64,000 nucleotides of DNA from positions 2,436,001-2,500,000 of the forward strand of contig JAKNDB010000088.1 in NCBI GenBank assembly GCA_024305405.1, given 5' to 3'. The position numbers and the translations under genes were made by a program. The DNA comes from Dirofilaria immitis. Lineage: Eukaryota > Nematoda > Chromadorea > Rhabditida > Onchocercidae. This document shows, in pieces, positions 14,168 to 26,481 of the stretch; position 1 is the stretch's first letter; each line of letters starts with the position of its first letter. The notes beneath the pieces were generated by a model that worked only from the letters and a program-made list of their open reading frames with translations, made no database searches and was not told where the DNA came from.

Positions 14168-16679
14168 AATTATTTAGCTTAAACGGTAGTTTACAGTATA
14201 GTATGGATTTAAATTACAGTACCGAATAATAACTATATGAATTATTACCTCAACAAGACGCAAATGGGGAAAATTTGTTATTAGGACTCATAAAATAAAA
14301 ATGGGATGGGAAAATTGGAAAATAATGAAAAAGGGAAAAAACATCGTTCAGTCAATCACTGCCAATATTATCAATTTTAAAAATCGTAAACCAGTTCGAG
14401 ACTAAAGAAGAACAACTTAAAATTTAGCATTTTGCGAATAATAAGTATACGAAGAATTGTGCAATCTCAATTTTTTGATGCATATTCATAAGGTTTAAAA
14501 CGAAATTTCATCGTTTACTAGTATAATAATTACGGTACAGAGGAAATAATATTACAGTAATGAAGAAAATATGACATACTGTAGAGGAGTGGACGAACAA
14601 GTTTGCCATTCAGTTATCGGAAGTTCCACCAGAAAAAGTCAAAAACTTTTACATCATTCCTAAAAAAATCATTCTAAAGATAAAAATGATCATTCTTTTG
14701 CAATAAATTGACTTTTACTAAATTTAAATATATTTTTGATAAAAGCATTTGATAAATATTATAATGACATACATTATATGATTAGGAAATTTGATAAATA
14801 TTGATAATAATTTATTATATGAATAAATAATTTTTAGAAAAATCGTAGAAAAATAAATATATTATATGAAGAATTGAAAAAAAGAATTATAATTCATACT
14901 TATCTTTTATCCATTACAAAACAAAATTTTTCTATCTCCATACAAACAAATTTAATGATTAATTGATTAGAAATTCACAGTAATTAACTTTTTTACTTAT
15001 AATTTTTTTAACATATCAGTATTTGAATTAGTGAAATTTTTTTTGCTGAAAAAATTATTGGTATTATTTAAACTAGATTTTTCTGTTTGTTTTCTATCAT
15101 TATTTAATTACTGAATAAAATATATGATATGATTAAGTTCCAGGAATATTTTTTATATTGTATCACTGATCAAAAGATCAAAGATTATGTGATGTTAAGT
15201 TTTTTGCCGATTCAGTTTTTTATAAAAATTTCTCAAATTGAACAAAATATCAATCTTTTTTTTGTTCTTATTCAATCACGATTCCACTATTCTTAATTTA
15301 ACGCAATAAAATATTTCTCGAAATATTATGATGATGTATGACACGTGACTTGCATTTAATGTATGATTTTGAAATGAATTTATTTTGAAAAATCAAGTCA
15401 TAAGTTTCATGAAAAAAAAATCATAAATTTGTACCTATGATCTTATTAGAGTAAACATCATTGAACCATCAATGATTAAAGAGTATCTCGAGAGTACAGC
15501 AAAGATGTGATAAATTCAAGTATTCGTGTATCAGTATCAGTTGCGATTACGTTACCTTGTGATGCGAATTAGATGTATTAAAAGTTAGTTACTACCTAGT
15601 TGAGCAATAAATCAAGGTATTTGCTCTTCTTCCCAATTAATTTTAAATTTTCGCTTCTTAATTCTTAACCTTTTAATAAAACTTGTCAATTATCAACAAA
15701 ATTTTCTTGTTCATATTATTCACTTTGTCGCAAATAACACACCTAACTTATTGCTTAAATTTATCATCAGGTAAAAATGTACATTTACCAATAATTTTTA
15801 AGTGAAAAAAAACAATGAAGGAAAATATAAGGAAGATCAAAAACTGAGATGAAAATTAAAATTTTGATAGATACTGACAAAATCTATATCATTTGCATAT
15901 TTTATTGGATATTAATTTGATAAGAGATAAGTATCAATAAATTATCAAGCTAATAAAACGCAAAAAATTATTTAACAATTCACGTATATATCAGTAGAAC
16001 GCATCCAGTAAAAATTATCATCGAGAAAATTATGTGTAATGTTTTGTCTTAGCCAATTAAATATTAGGATACATGCAAGAAGTATGCAATCATTACTCCA
16101 TATATGCTAACACATAAATAAATGTAAAAATTAAATAAAATTAATAAATTGAAATTTATGTAGAAAAAATTTTACGTAAAATCTCACGTGGAATCAATAA
16201 AACACACGGAAATTGTAATGTCTTAATTAAAAAAATAAGGAGAAATTTGAAAAGAAAAAAAAGTAAATAAAAAAAGAGAGAGAAAGAAAGAAATTTTAAT
16301 AATAAGAACAATTTATTTATAAATAAAAGGAAATTTAAAATTTTCAATTTTTCAATATTTAAATGAAATGACGAAATACCTTATAATATTTTAATTATAT
16401 AAAAATCAGAAAGAAAAAGAAGTAAATTAAATTAAAATTTAAAATTAAAACCATTTTTTATTAAATAAAATGAATTTGAAATTTACCAAATTTTTAGGAA
16501 TTCAAAATAAATTTAAAAAATTTTCCAAATTTTTGTCAGAATTTCTTGGGCAAAATTTTTTTGGGTAAAAGATTTCTCGTGAAGAAAAAGAAAAATATTT
16601 GTTTTCGTCAAGACAATATTATTTGAAAATATTTTCCCAAATCAGGCAATCTTATAAAGTTTATTTATTTGTTTTTAAA
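14168..16679. other. Upstream region of the secreted-protein gene, otherwise empty
   Basis: It contains the presumed promoter of the minus-strand gene. TACTGTA/TACAGTA and ACCGTA words recur between 14190 and 14590 (for example TTACAGTATAG, ACAGTACCG, ACGGTACAG, TACTGTAG), resembling fragments of a palindromic repeat. A CACGTG E-box lies at 15342-15347. No coding exon is seen. Confidence 0.45.
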
Positions 16680-16840
16680 TGTTACTTGCGACATCGCCAC
16701 TCGTCAATCTTAAATGTCTCTTGCGACATTTGTACTCCTCTAATCTTAAATGTTTTTTTATAACGCCCTCATTCTTCAATCCTAAATGTCTTATTGCAAA
16801 TGCCATATGTGCGACATCTCCGCCTCGTACAATATCACTA
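16680..16840. repeat. Minisatellite, unit about 40-50 bp
   Basis: Three to four imperfect units share AATCTTAAATGTCTCTTGCG / GCGACATnTnCnCCTC. The array is relatively GC-rich for this window. On the minus strand it stays open for 71 codons and would encode a repeated HL(R/G)L(K/E) theme, but no splice or start context supports a gene. The open frame is most simply a consequence of a repeat unit lacking stops. Confidence 0.6.
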
Positions 16841-16969
16841 CTGATATAATCATTATCATCCCTTTGTAATGATAAAGCGATTAAATCCACCGATGAATTC
16901 CAATTATCTTTTTTTCTTTATTTCATCATAAACGGAGAAATATAGGCAGATTTTAATATATTCAATTAC

Positions 16970-18150
16970 ATGTATGTACACACATATATAAAATACACAT
17001 TTACATATATACACCTATACAAACATACATATAAATACACACGCATATATACTCATAAATATACACGCAAACACATACACACACATATATACGACATGCA
17101 CGCACAATCGTACATTTACCTCACATACACATATTACATACAAATAACTTACATATTCACATTCATACATCTACAATACATAAATATCCATACATTCGCA
17201 TACATACACATAATGTAATTATACACTACTCATCCAACATTCACACACATTTACACATTATACATATACATATTTATATATACTTATATATATACGTACA
17301 TCTACATATATATATATATCCATATATACATATACATATATCCACATACACACACATACATACGCACCCAATATTCACACATATACAGATATTAATATTA
17401 CACATTCACATACAGATATACATACACACGCAATAAACATACATCCACGCATTCACACACACATACACACATACACACATACACGCATACACAAGAACAC
17501 ATACACATATCCACACGAACACATACACACATATATAAATAGTATAGATGCACACACGCATGTACCCACATATTCCACACATGTGCATACACGGTATGCA
17601 TCCAGCACGCATTTACTCACATCCACGCATACACATATTGTAAGCATATATTCACAAATACAGTACCATACAATATATACACAGCCATGCATCTACACCT
17701 AAGCATGCACCTATTTTTACGATATCCATACAGTACATGGGGTACGCATACAGTGTGCATATACTCACACATATGATGCACGTGTAATGCGCATACATTC
17801 ACAAGTATACAGTACAATATAATACATACACCTATCATTAAAACACCATGCTATACACCCTACACCTACGCACGCACCCACACGCATTCGCACACAAATA
17901 CACGTAGAATAAAAACACACTTGTAGATATAATAAGTGTAGTAGGATACATCCATATCCCACATACATTCACATCTACAAATGCTTATAGAGTACACGTT
18001 ACATTTATAGATATGGTACATATAATAAGCATACACCCATATTCCCACACACACCAACACAAACACTTGCACAGACATACATGTACACGCACATATACAA
18101 TACACATATATTTGTTCATATACAAACATTTACGCATATGCATGCAACAC
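16970..18150. repeat. 1.2-kb CA/TA-rich degenerate low-complexity island
   Basis: The plus strand is almost entirely A, C and T in the form (ACATATACAC)n-like purine-pyrimidine alternation, with very little G until about 17580. The second half acquires GCATAC and GTGCAT words and a few longer repeated phrases (ATACAGTACA, TATAGAGTACACG). The edges are abrupt on both sides. It lies 0.35 kb upstream of the next gene. Overlapping minus-strand open frames rich in Cys, Val, Tyr and Met are composition artefacts. Confidence 0.9.
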
Positions 18151-18480
18151 GTAAACACACTTCCGTGAGATTTCGATTGTAATCGGTTGTTGTGCCAACG
18201 AGTAGTTGTTTTGCTTATTTCCCGCATTCTACCAATTTTATCGTAAAATTTGGCTTCTCTATGATTGTTTGTCTAATTTGTTTTTCATATAATATTATTC
18301 ATTTCATTATTTATTATCATTTGTTTATCTTTCCTTATTCAATTAATTATTTATATATTTATTTAGTTACTTATTAACATTATATCATATATTATTATTC
18401 ATAATTTATATGTAAATAATTATTTATTCTATTTTATACAAATTGTTAAATTGGAATATGTTTAATTTAAATTTTTTAAT

Positions 18481-18498
18481 TTTAGATTAAGGATTACA
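18481..18498 (+). promoter_or_regulatory. Probable spliced-leader acceptor
   Basis: TTTTAG (AG at 18484-18485) lies 13 nt before the ATG at 18499 after a T-rich stretch, and no upstream exon is seen. This is the typical geometry of a trans-splice acceptor in nematodes. Confidence 0.5.
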
Positions 18499-21400
18499 AT
18501 GTATGGTATCTATTATGTAGGCATTGTTTTGGAAATAGCCAATAATCGAATTAAAGTATTAAGACGAACTAAAATTTATCAATTTAATTGTGAAATACCA
18601 ACAAATATTGTACCAGGTAGTTGGATCAATTTTTCGGTAAGTATATTTATTTGAAATAAAATTATCATTCATCTAAAATTATTATTATTATTATTATTTA
18701 TTCATTCAAGAAAGTGAAAAATTGGAATACCAAAAAGTACTAAAAAAAAATTACAAACAGGTGGAATTATTAAAAAAAAAAAAGATTTATTATTTGAAAA
18801 TATAATTCTTCTTTTCAAAATATTTTAGAAGTAATTTATTTTTCATATTTTAGCAACATCTCATGTTACAATTAAACTTTTTTGAATAATCTTGACTATC
18901 GATTAATTTCAATTTCTTTCTTTTTCAATTGAAATTCAAACATTTTAGCTACAATTTTTTCCTGTTTGTTAAGATTTTTTTAAATAAATAAATAAAACAT
19001 TTATAACAAATAATCTGAACATTTCTTTTATTTAATTGTTATTAATGAAGAACGATATAATTTGAAATGCTATGTATCATTTCGTATTTTTGATTAGTTT
19101 TTTAACGTCCGTTCATTTCTAGAATATTTTATATTTCTAATATTAAATTATATTATCAAATGAAGTTAATTTCTGGAGCAATTTAAATGAAATATTATAT
19201 CGTTTATCTATAACAAAGTATTACATTGTTTTGAAGATATAAGATTAAATGTAAAGAAAAAATTTAATATAAGTTCATATATGGAATAAATATTATAATT
19301 TACATGTGAAGCAAAGGAACTGATTTAATTAAGATTTAATTTAAATATGAGTAAATAATATATTTTTTAATTTAAAAAATATAGAAAAACAGCCTTCATT
19401 TTTCGAATTTATATTAGTATTATTTTTTTTCAGTTTGATGATGATTCGATGATACCTAGCATTGAGTCTTGTTCGCCAGTTCTTCCAACTAAAATTATTA
19501 AATTACGTGATAGTGATGGAAATTCGACAAGTAACCGAATTTTGGTATGTTTTTCAATTTCTATTATAGATAGTTATTTAATATATGCGGAACTTCTAAT
19601 ATAGTTATTTTTTCCTAAAAAGATTTTTAGAATTATCTAATGTTTCAGTGTTAAATTTTTTTTTTCATATTCAAACAATCGCAGCTACTCCTTGTCGATC
19701 AGATTTAGATAATAATTTTGAGCAATATGTTTGGTCACCACATTTTGAGGTATCATTTTTCTTTCTGTAATATTGTTGGAAATTTATATGATTTATTTTG
19801 AGATAATTTTGTTGAACTTTATTTTGTTAACCTTTTGATTATTGGTTCTCTAATATTTATTTTTTGAATATGCTATGGTTCTGATAACTTTTATAAGTGA
19901 AGCGACAAAAAAAAGTACTTATTTTCGTTATTAATTCCCATAAAACATTTAACTGTGGAAAAATGCAACTATAAACTATTATTTTTATTGTAAATATTTG
20001 GATATTTAAAATAATACCAAATCATATATTTGAATCTTTTGTAGTTTCCAAAGAAAAGATACGACCTCTCAATAAGTATTAATCATTTGTAGTGGATTCT
20101 GGACAGCAGTGGAATATTTAACGATCAATATGTTATGCCAGACGTTGTTTATGTAACGTGGATCGAATTATTAAATGAACCATGTACACTGAATAGTAAT
20201 GTATTGATGAAAGTAACTGAAATTGTTCGGCCAGCATATGATCAACTTCCCATTTATGATGCAGTTAGTTTTTTCAAAATTGGTCGGTTATTTCTGTCCT
20301 TTTTTAAAACACAAAACAAAACTTATAACTTGTTTTTCTTATTGCTTTTATATTTTCGTCCGTAGTTTTGAATATGAAGGCAGTTTTGTCCAGGTTCAGA
20401 TTCTCACTGATATGCATTATTTTATTACGTTTAACACAATCTGATGTAAAATGATCAGTGCAGGTAAGAATAAGTTTCTTCTTCAGACGTAGGTTGATAA
20501 GCTAAAATAAAGACAATCTTTCGTTCACTTATAATATTACTTGGAACATAAAATTAGTGCTTCGGAAGTATAAAATATGATTCTTTGAACTTTATCAATT
20601 CTTCAAAAGAGAATTATTTGTAGAAACCACAAACGAGCGGGAAATATTTAAAAAATAGAATGATTTTTTGTGATGTAATATATTTTTATATTCCAGCATA
20701 TTATTCTTTTTTGCATAAGAACATCAGTGAGCTTATTATAATTATTAGCTTTTCATTATTTTTTCAGCCATGGATTGGATCAGAAATACTAGCTGATGCG
20801 GAATTGTTGTCAGTTCATTGTTTGGTATATTTTTTCATTGTCTTTTTTTTACAAAATTTTAAATTATTAAATATCATTGCAATTAATTTATCACTTTAGA
20901 TTGTTTTGTGCTATTTGCTATGTTAGCTAACTTGAATTTAATTTTTTTATTTTTTTAGCAAAATCGGCCTAAAATAAAATCAACCCTGCTACCGTGTATT
21001 CAGGATTAGTAATTTGGCGTGATGTGGAATGTAAACGAAGTAATTCCTTAAAATATTAGTCATATGAACATTATATGTTATTACTTAAAAATTTGCTGCT
21101 GCTGGAATACCGTAAATCTTTTTGTAATTTTAATTATTTTGTTGGTTGTTGGAACATTCGAGCATTAACAAAATTCGAAGTCTAACAAGAATAATTGGCT
21201 CAGCTAAAAGAATCCAAACTTTTAATATTTCAACAGTAACATTGAAATATCAGTAATTAGTTGCAATGTCGATATTCGTTGTCTTTTCTCTTTTCATTTT
21301 ATGTCTTGAACAAAGATTTTATTTGTTTTTTTTATTGCTTTAGTTATTCAAGTTTAAAACACAAATTTACCGAAACCAAATGTCTGAGAAAAGGATCATA

Positions 21401-22824
21401 CATCCCCCAATTTTTAGCTCTATCTCATTTATTCCTTTGAATCACTTTTTTGTTTTATTTAATATAATTGATTTCATTACAGAGCAAGTTGTCTTGTGGT
21501 CGATAGCAACCGGAATTGTTTACTTTCGTCATCAGCAATGTCAAAATATTGCTATAGGTGCTTGGCTTGATTTTGTTGTTCGAAGCGGGTTGGTTTTTAT
21601 TTTATATGTATTTATCCGATTCAATCATTTAATAATTTTATAGGATGAATTATTCATTATGTTCATTATTTTTTCAAAGAGTTTGACGAAGTTCAATGTC
21701 ATAAATTTCACTTCCTAATTTATTTCATTATGATATTTGCTTTATTTCATTATGATAATTGCGTACAAAAATCCATTCTTTTTTCAACTTAAAGGATAGT
21801 AAAGTGAGAGTTTTGGCGGTTAAACAAATAAGAAAATTTCGAGGATCACTGATATAAGATATGAAAGTTTTAGTTTTACAGGCGAGATGGTGTATTGGAA
21901 GCTCATAAATTGAAATATTCAAAGAGTCAAATGGTACCAACAAGAGAGGTAAAGGGTAAAGCTCAGGTAATTATTATTTCTGTTTTATAAAGGAAGATCA
22001 AAATAGTGGCATGAGATTGACTCAATTCACTTGAATTTATTTGATTGTAATATTTGTATTTATTTGAATAAGTTGCTACTATCATGTTTCAAATAATATA
22101 TATAGACGTTTTGTTCCTATTAGTCTTTTTAGGAAATGGAAAACTTTTATTTCTATTAATGTTATATTTATATGATATTCCTAAAAGTTTCAGGTATGTG
22201 AAAAAATGAAAATGCCAGAGAATTTGCCTGAAAAAAATTTCGTTTGGGTAAGTGATGTTGTTGGGAAAGTTTGGGTGGATGTCGAGGAATTTAAAAAGTC
22301 AGTGATGGATCGATGGAATGAATTAGCTGGAAATACCGTACGTGTTTGGCTTTCGTGTGACCAGTTTGATTTTACGATACACTGGAAATTTCATTCCATC
22401 GTCGACCCCAATGAATATGTTAGTATAATTTATATGATTTTTATGTGTTTACATTTGTTTATTTAATTTCTGAATTATATACATATACATAGCATAATTT
22501 GTATCAAATCCTTACTCTCAAAGGATATAAAGTAGATTTATTTCAAATTTTGTAATGGATGCTGTAGGATATTGAAAGGCATAGATAAAAATTTTTAGTA
22601 GTTGAATCAGAATTAAAAATGATGAGTTAATAAGGATCAAACATTATAATCCTAGTTATCACTGTATATTAAAATTTATTTGCTTTGAAAAAAAAGAGTT
22701 AATAGAAATCAAACTTTGTAATTCTATCTAGTACAGTATCATTAAAAACTTATATGCTTTTCAGGTAGATACTGAAGAAAACATTGAAAATATTGAACGT
22801 TTCGCAGATCTGGTTATACTATAA
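18499..22824 (+). CDS. Ten-exon protein of unknown function with a repeated G-x-V...G-(S/A)-W-(I/L)-x-F motif
   Basis: Exons: 18499-18636, 19434-19530 (or to 19544), 19685-19749, 20093-20263, 20768-20824, 20959-21039, 21483-21588, 21882-21966 (or to 21948), 22194-22418 and 22765-22824, about 360 residues. Nearly all junctions keep phase with canonical GT-AG sites. Exon 6 needs one extra A in the A4-T-A4 run at 20971-20979 to connect the frame before it to the clearly coding frame after it (GLVIWRDVECKR). No signal peptide or membrane span is seen. The N-terminal block (GIVLEI ... VPGSWINF, residues about 8-45) resembles a second block in exons 6-7 (GLVIWRD ... IAIGAWLDF), suggesting an internally duplicated domain, possibly a small beta-barrel. 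The C-terminus is rich in Trp, Val and Asp (exon 9). I do not recognise the family and assign no function. Confidence 0.7.
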
Positions 22825-24544
22825 TATAGAAATTTTCTTACTTTTGCTAAATTGTTGTAAGTTTGAGAAAAATCTTTAAGTATTTTCTAAAAATGTTTAA
22901 AGATTTTATGAATCATTATAGAATTCTACAACTTTTACATATTGATGTCTCTTGTCTCCTTTTTTTATTTTATTTTATTTATCAATATTTGTTTTCCCAA
23001 ACTTTTTATTTTACATTTTTGTTTTTATTAATTTTTACAATTATTAGAATAAGATCTCATATCACATCAGTGACGCCAGTGATTTAATCTTCCCTGATAA
23101 AATAATAACCATTGTGATACTGTAATTTTTCCGTAGTTTTTATCTGGTAATTGATCGGAAAGTTCATTTGAGTCTATCGCAACTGTTCCATGCTCAGTTT
23201 TTTATTTTGTAGGGATGATTTGTGCACGTGAATTTGAATCTCAATGTATACATATATAAGTTCATTCATAGATATTCCCAATAATGTCATCTTTATTTAA
23301 TTTTTTTTCACTACGAACGATACGATTTTAATTCGGATATTAATATTTGATTAGAGTTTAACAATTTGATTCATTTCATCGATCCACTTAATAGATGTTC
23401 GTGAATTTTTGTAGAAAGAAAGATTTATCAATTCTTAATTAACACATAATCTTATCAGAAAGGAAGAATTCCAAGAAACCGAATGATTCCTTTTTCATAC
23501 ATTGTTTTAATTGAATTTTTATTTCATTTCCTTTTTTGTTTTGTTCAATTTATAATATATTTGTACATTAAGAGAAAATGAATCATAACTTTTGATTCGT
23601 AATGACTTTTCATTTCGATTGAATTGATTGCAAGCATGAATTATAGGATAATCATTTTAACAAATTGATTAGTCAAAATGAATGATTTTAGAATGACTAT
23701 TTATCTTATCACATTATTTTCTTTTCAAAAGAATTGATGATTTCTTGTCATATTAGCTTGATCTTTATATTAAACAAGAAATGTACATGGGTAATTTTAA
23801 TAATTAGTAATTTTAGTCAATTAATACGAAATATATTGGATTGATTGATTGAATTATACATTATCCTTTGTGGAATTTTAATTCCCAAAAATATCGCAGT
23901 AAGGGAAATGAGAAGACACGGCCGTAATTTGACCACATAGGTATATTTCACATTATTTTAACTAATTTTAAGATTGTCATATCAAAATCTGAGTATTTTT
24001 AGACAGTTATATCTCAGGTTATTTGAAGTTATCTTTGGGATTATCGTGGCCAATATTTAAAATTTTGGTTGTGCCATATATGTGGGGTATATAGCTGTTA
24101 AGTACAATTTGTTTCACTGAAATGCGTCCTGAACTACGGTAGAGTCCCAAATTTGGGTATTAATGTTTCAGTTTTCGTGGTAGCTATGGGAAGTTTATGG
24201 GACTGGGGTTTTTGTGCACGTGAGTGTATTTGCTGTGATTGAGGAATACGCTTGCGCCACGTGAATAAATACATGTATTATATATATGTGCGCTAATATA
24301 TATATTTTATGTGTCTTTTTCTTTTTTTTTTGCTGAGATTTTTGAGATATTAATTTCTTCCTGAATTCTGTTCTCCAAACGCATAAATATTTTTGATTCT
24401 CTACGTAGAATAAGTAATATCATTTTTACGTATGCAATCTAGGACGTGACTTCTATTATATAACATTAGAACTTAGTGATTATGGTCGATATTTAATTTA
24501 TGCTATTTTGCAGGGTATTATTCAGTAGGCTCAAAATATTAAAA
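22825..24544. other. Intergenic region and RPL10A promoter region
   Basis: The first kilobase is featureless AT-rich DNA. From about 24060 to 24300 the sequence is less AT-rich (GTGGGGTATATAGC, GGGACTGGGG) and carries two CACGTG boxes (listed separately). This is plausible core promoter for the ribosomal-protein gene. AG acceptors at 24513 and 24525 precede the start codon by 31 and 19 nt and suit spliced-leader addition. Confidence 0.45.
24217..24263. promoter_or_regulatory. Two CACGTG E-boxes upstream of RPL10A
   Basis: CACGTG occurs at 24217-24222 and 24258-24263, 41 bp apart and about 290-330 bp upstream of the RPL10A start. Another copy is at 23225-23230. Such palindromes bind bHLH factors of the Myc/Max type, which in many animals control ribosomal genes. 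Use here is inferred. Confidence 0.4.
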
Positions 24545-26274
24545 ATGAGTAAGATTCCACGTGATACATTATTCGACTGCGTCAATGAAGTGTTGAAAGC
24601 ATCAAAGGAAAAGAAGCGGAAATTCCGTGAAACAGTCGAATTGCAAATAGCATTAAAGAATTATGATCCACAAAAGATAAACGTTTTAGTGGATCCGTAA
24701 GGTATTATCAACAAACTATCATCAGCAACAACTAATTCTTCGTACATAGTGCCTACTCATTCCATTCATGTGCAACACTTGCTAGGAATTGAGCAGGAAG
24801 TCGTTTGATAATTTAAACGGCGAAGACTTTAACCCAGAGTCTTGAAATAATGGGGAGGATTTCATGTATTACACTTTTTATTTGAAATCCGTTAAATTAA
24901 TCGTTAATAACGAAAATCGATAAACAACAGTAAGCATTATGTTTGCATTTTGCTAACAAACAGAGAACAAGAGAAGAATTATGAATTAGTATGAAAAAAA
25001 AATAACCTGAATTATTTGGATTAAAATAAGGAAAAATTTTCAATTTCTATTTCATTTGTTCAATTTCTATTTTATTTGATAACGAGTGATTGGAATAAAG
25101 TATAATAATAAATGGATAAAATAGAATTAAGGGAATAGGAAGATATGTTTGAGTAAGGTATTATTTATTTATAATTTAATTTTTATCTCATTTATTATAT
25201 TTTAAATTTCGCTGTTTAATTCAGATTGATTAATTTAGCCTAATATAGTTGTCAGTTAGCATGTTTAAATATATGTCCAACTAGGAAACTTCATTTAGGT
25301 TCGAAATGAAATAAAAAAATAGAATTCCTCATGTTTTAAAAATTTAAATTGGCAGGGTTTTCTACTATTAATTTTTATTCAGTTCTTATTTATAAATATT
25401 TATAGCTTCATGGATTATTTCTACAGAATTTTGATTGTCATTAATATTTCTAAATTCCTATGATTCAGGTTGAAAAATATCCCAAGACCAAACATGAAAG
25501 TTTGTATATTGGGCGATCAGCAACATTGTGATGAAGCTAATGCAAATAGCATACCATGCATGAACGCCGATGAGTTGAAAAAATTGAATAAAAACAAAAA
25601 CTTATTAAGAAGTTGGCAAAGGTTTGTGCATTTTTTTATTTCCCTTTTCGTTCATTTTAGTTGATGTTAGATTTTCCACTGATTAGTATTCTATATCAGA
25701 CAAGCAAATATGGAACCGTTTATTGTTTATTCTCGAAAAAAAGAAAAGATCATTGATTATTCGTCATTACATAGAAAAACATTTTGGAAAGATGTTTTTG
25801 CATTTTTAAGGGATATGATGCGTTTTTGGCTTCGGAGGCTTTGATTAAACAAATCCCGCGTATACTTGGACCAGGATTAAATAAAGCCGGTAAATTTCCT
25901 ACTGTTGTTGCTCATTCCGAAACGCTGGTAGCTAAAATTGAAGAGATCCGTTCAACGATCAAATTTCAAATGAAAAAGGTAGAGTGTTTTTTTTTGTATT
26001 ATTCGCAACGATCAGTTAATGTTATCAAAATTTTAAAAATTTAATTTCAAGCATCGACGGATATTTTTTCTTGACATTTACCAAAGTAAGATTTTAATTA
26101 CAGGTATTATGCTTGTCGGTAGCAATTGGACACGTTGGAATGACACCGGAAGAACTTGTTTCCAATATCGCACTTTCCATCAATTTTCTTGTGTCGTTAT
26201 TGAAGAAGAATTGGCAGAATGTGAGGTCATTACATATAAAGAGTACAATGGGGCCACCTCAACGGCTCTATTGA
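24545..26274 (+). CDS. RPL10A: 60S ribosomal protein L10a (uL1)
   Basis: This protein forms the L1 stalk of the large ribosomal subunit, which moves deacylated tRNA out of the E site. Exons: 24545-24701, 25469-25621, 25811-25978 and 26104-26274. Allowing for two missing bases the product is 216 residues, the usual length. Family landmarks are [19 protein letters not shown] in exon 1, [19 protein letters not shown] in exon 2, [19 protein letters not shown] and [11 protein letters not shown] in exon 3, and [20 protein letters not shown] plus [15 protein letters not shown] in exon 4. Two single-base gaps disturb the frame. The A4 run at 24672-24675 must be A5 to read DKRFSGSVR, and the A5 run at 25596-25600 must be A6 to read the lysine-rich KKLAK end of exon 2. 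Every splice phase then agrees. Because the protein is essential and otherwise perfectly conserved in pattern and introns, sequence error is far likelier than a pseudogene. A processed copy is excluded by the introns. Confidence 0.97.
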
Positions 26275-26475
26275 TTTTTATCATGTTAATCGTTGGTATT
26301 GTTGCATTATCGCAAATGATAAACATTTTGTAATTTCTTCTTTTGAATGCATGAAACCAGGTATGACATTATTAATCAGTAGAATTTGGTAATATTTATT
26401 GAAAGATAATCTGAACAGTGTCTTATTGGAATAGTAAGCATATGGTGGTATGAATGATGTTTTATAATGTTCACA

Positions 26476-26481
26476 AATAAA
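26476..26481 (+). terminator. Candidate poly(A) signal for RPL10A
   Basis: AATAAA lies 202 nt after the RPL10A stop and is followed by a TG-rich stretch. AATAAA is frequent by chance in this composition, so support is weak. Confidence 0.35.

Noticed and set aside
16675..16890. 71-codon minus-strand frame with repeated HLxL motifs
   Set aside because: The repeat is a minisatellite at DNA level and no exon boundaries or start context support translation.
17398..18227. Overlapping minus-strand open frames rich in Cys, Val, Tyr and Met
   Set aside because: They all translate the CA/TA-rich island in different frames; stops are absent because of composition, with no splice or start context.
19531..19749. 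Possible sixth frame gap between exons 2 and 3 of the ten-exon gene
   Set aside because: An alternative donor (GTAACC at 19531) restores phase without any missing base, so it was not counted with the homopolymer sites.
7594..25600. Programmed -1 frameshifting as the main explanation of the frame gaps
   Set aside because: The sites do not form standard X-XXY-YYZ slippery heptamers with a clear downstream structure, and one lies at an exon junction; under-called homopolymers are simpler.
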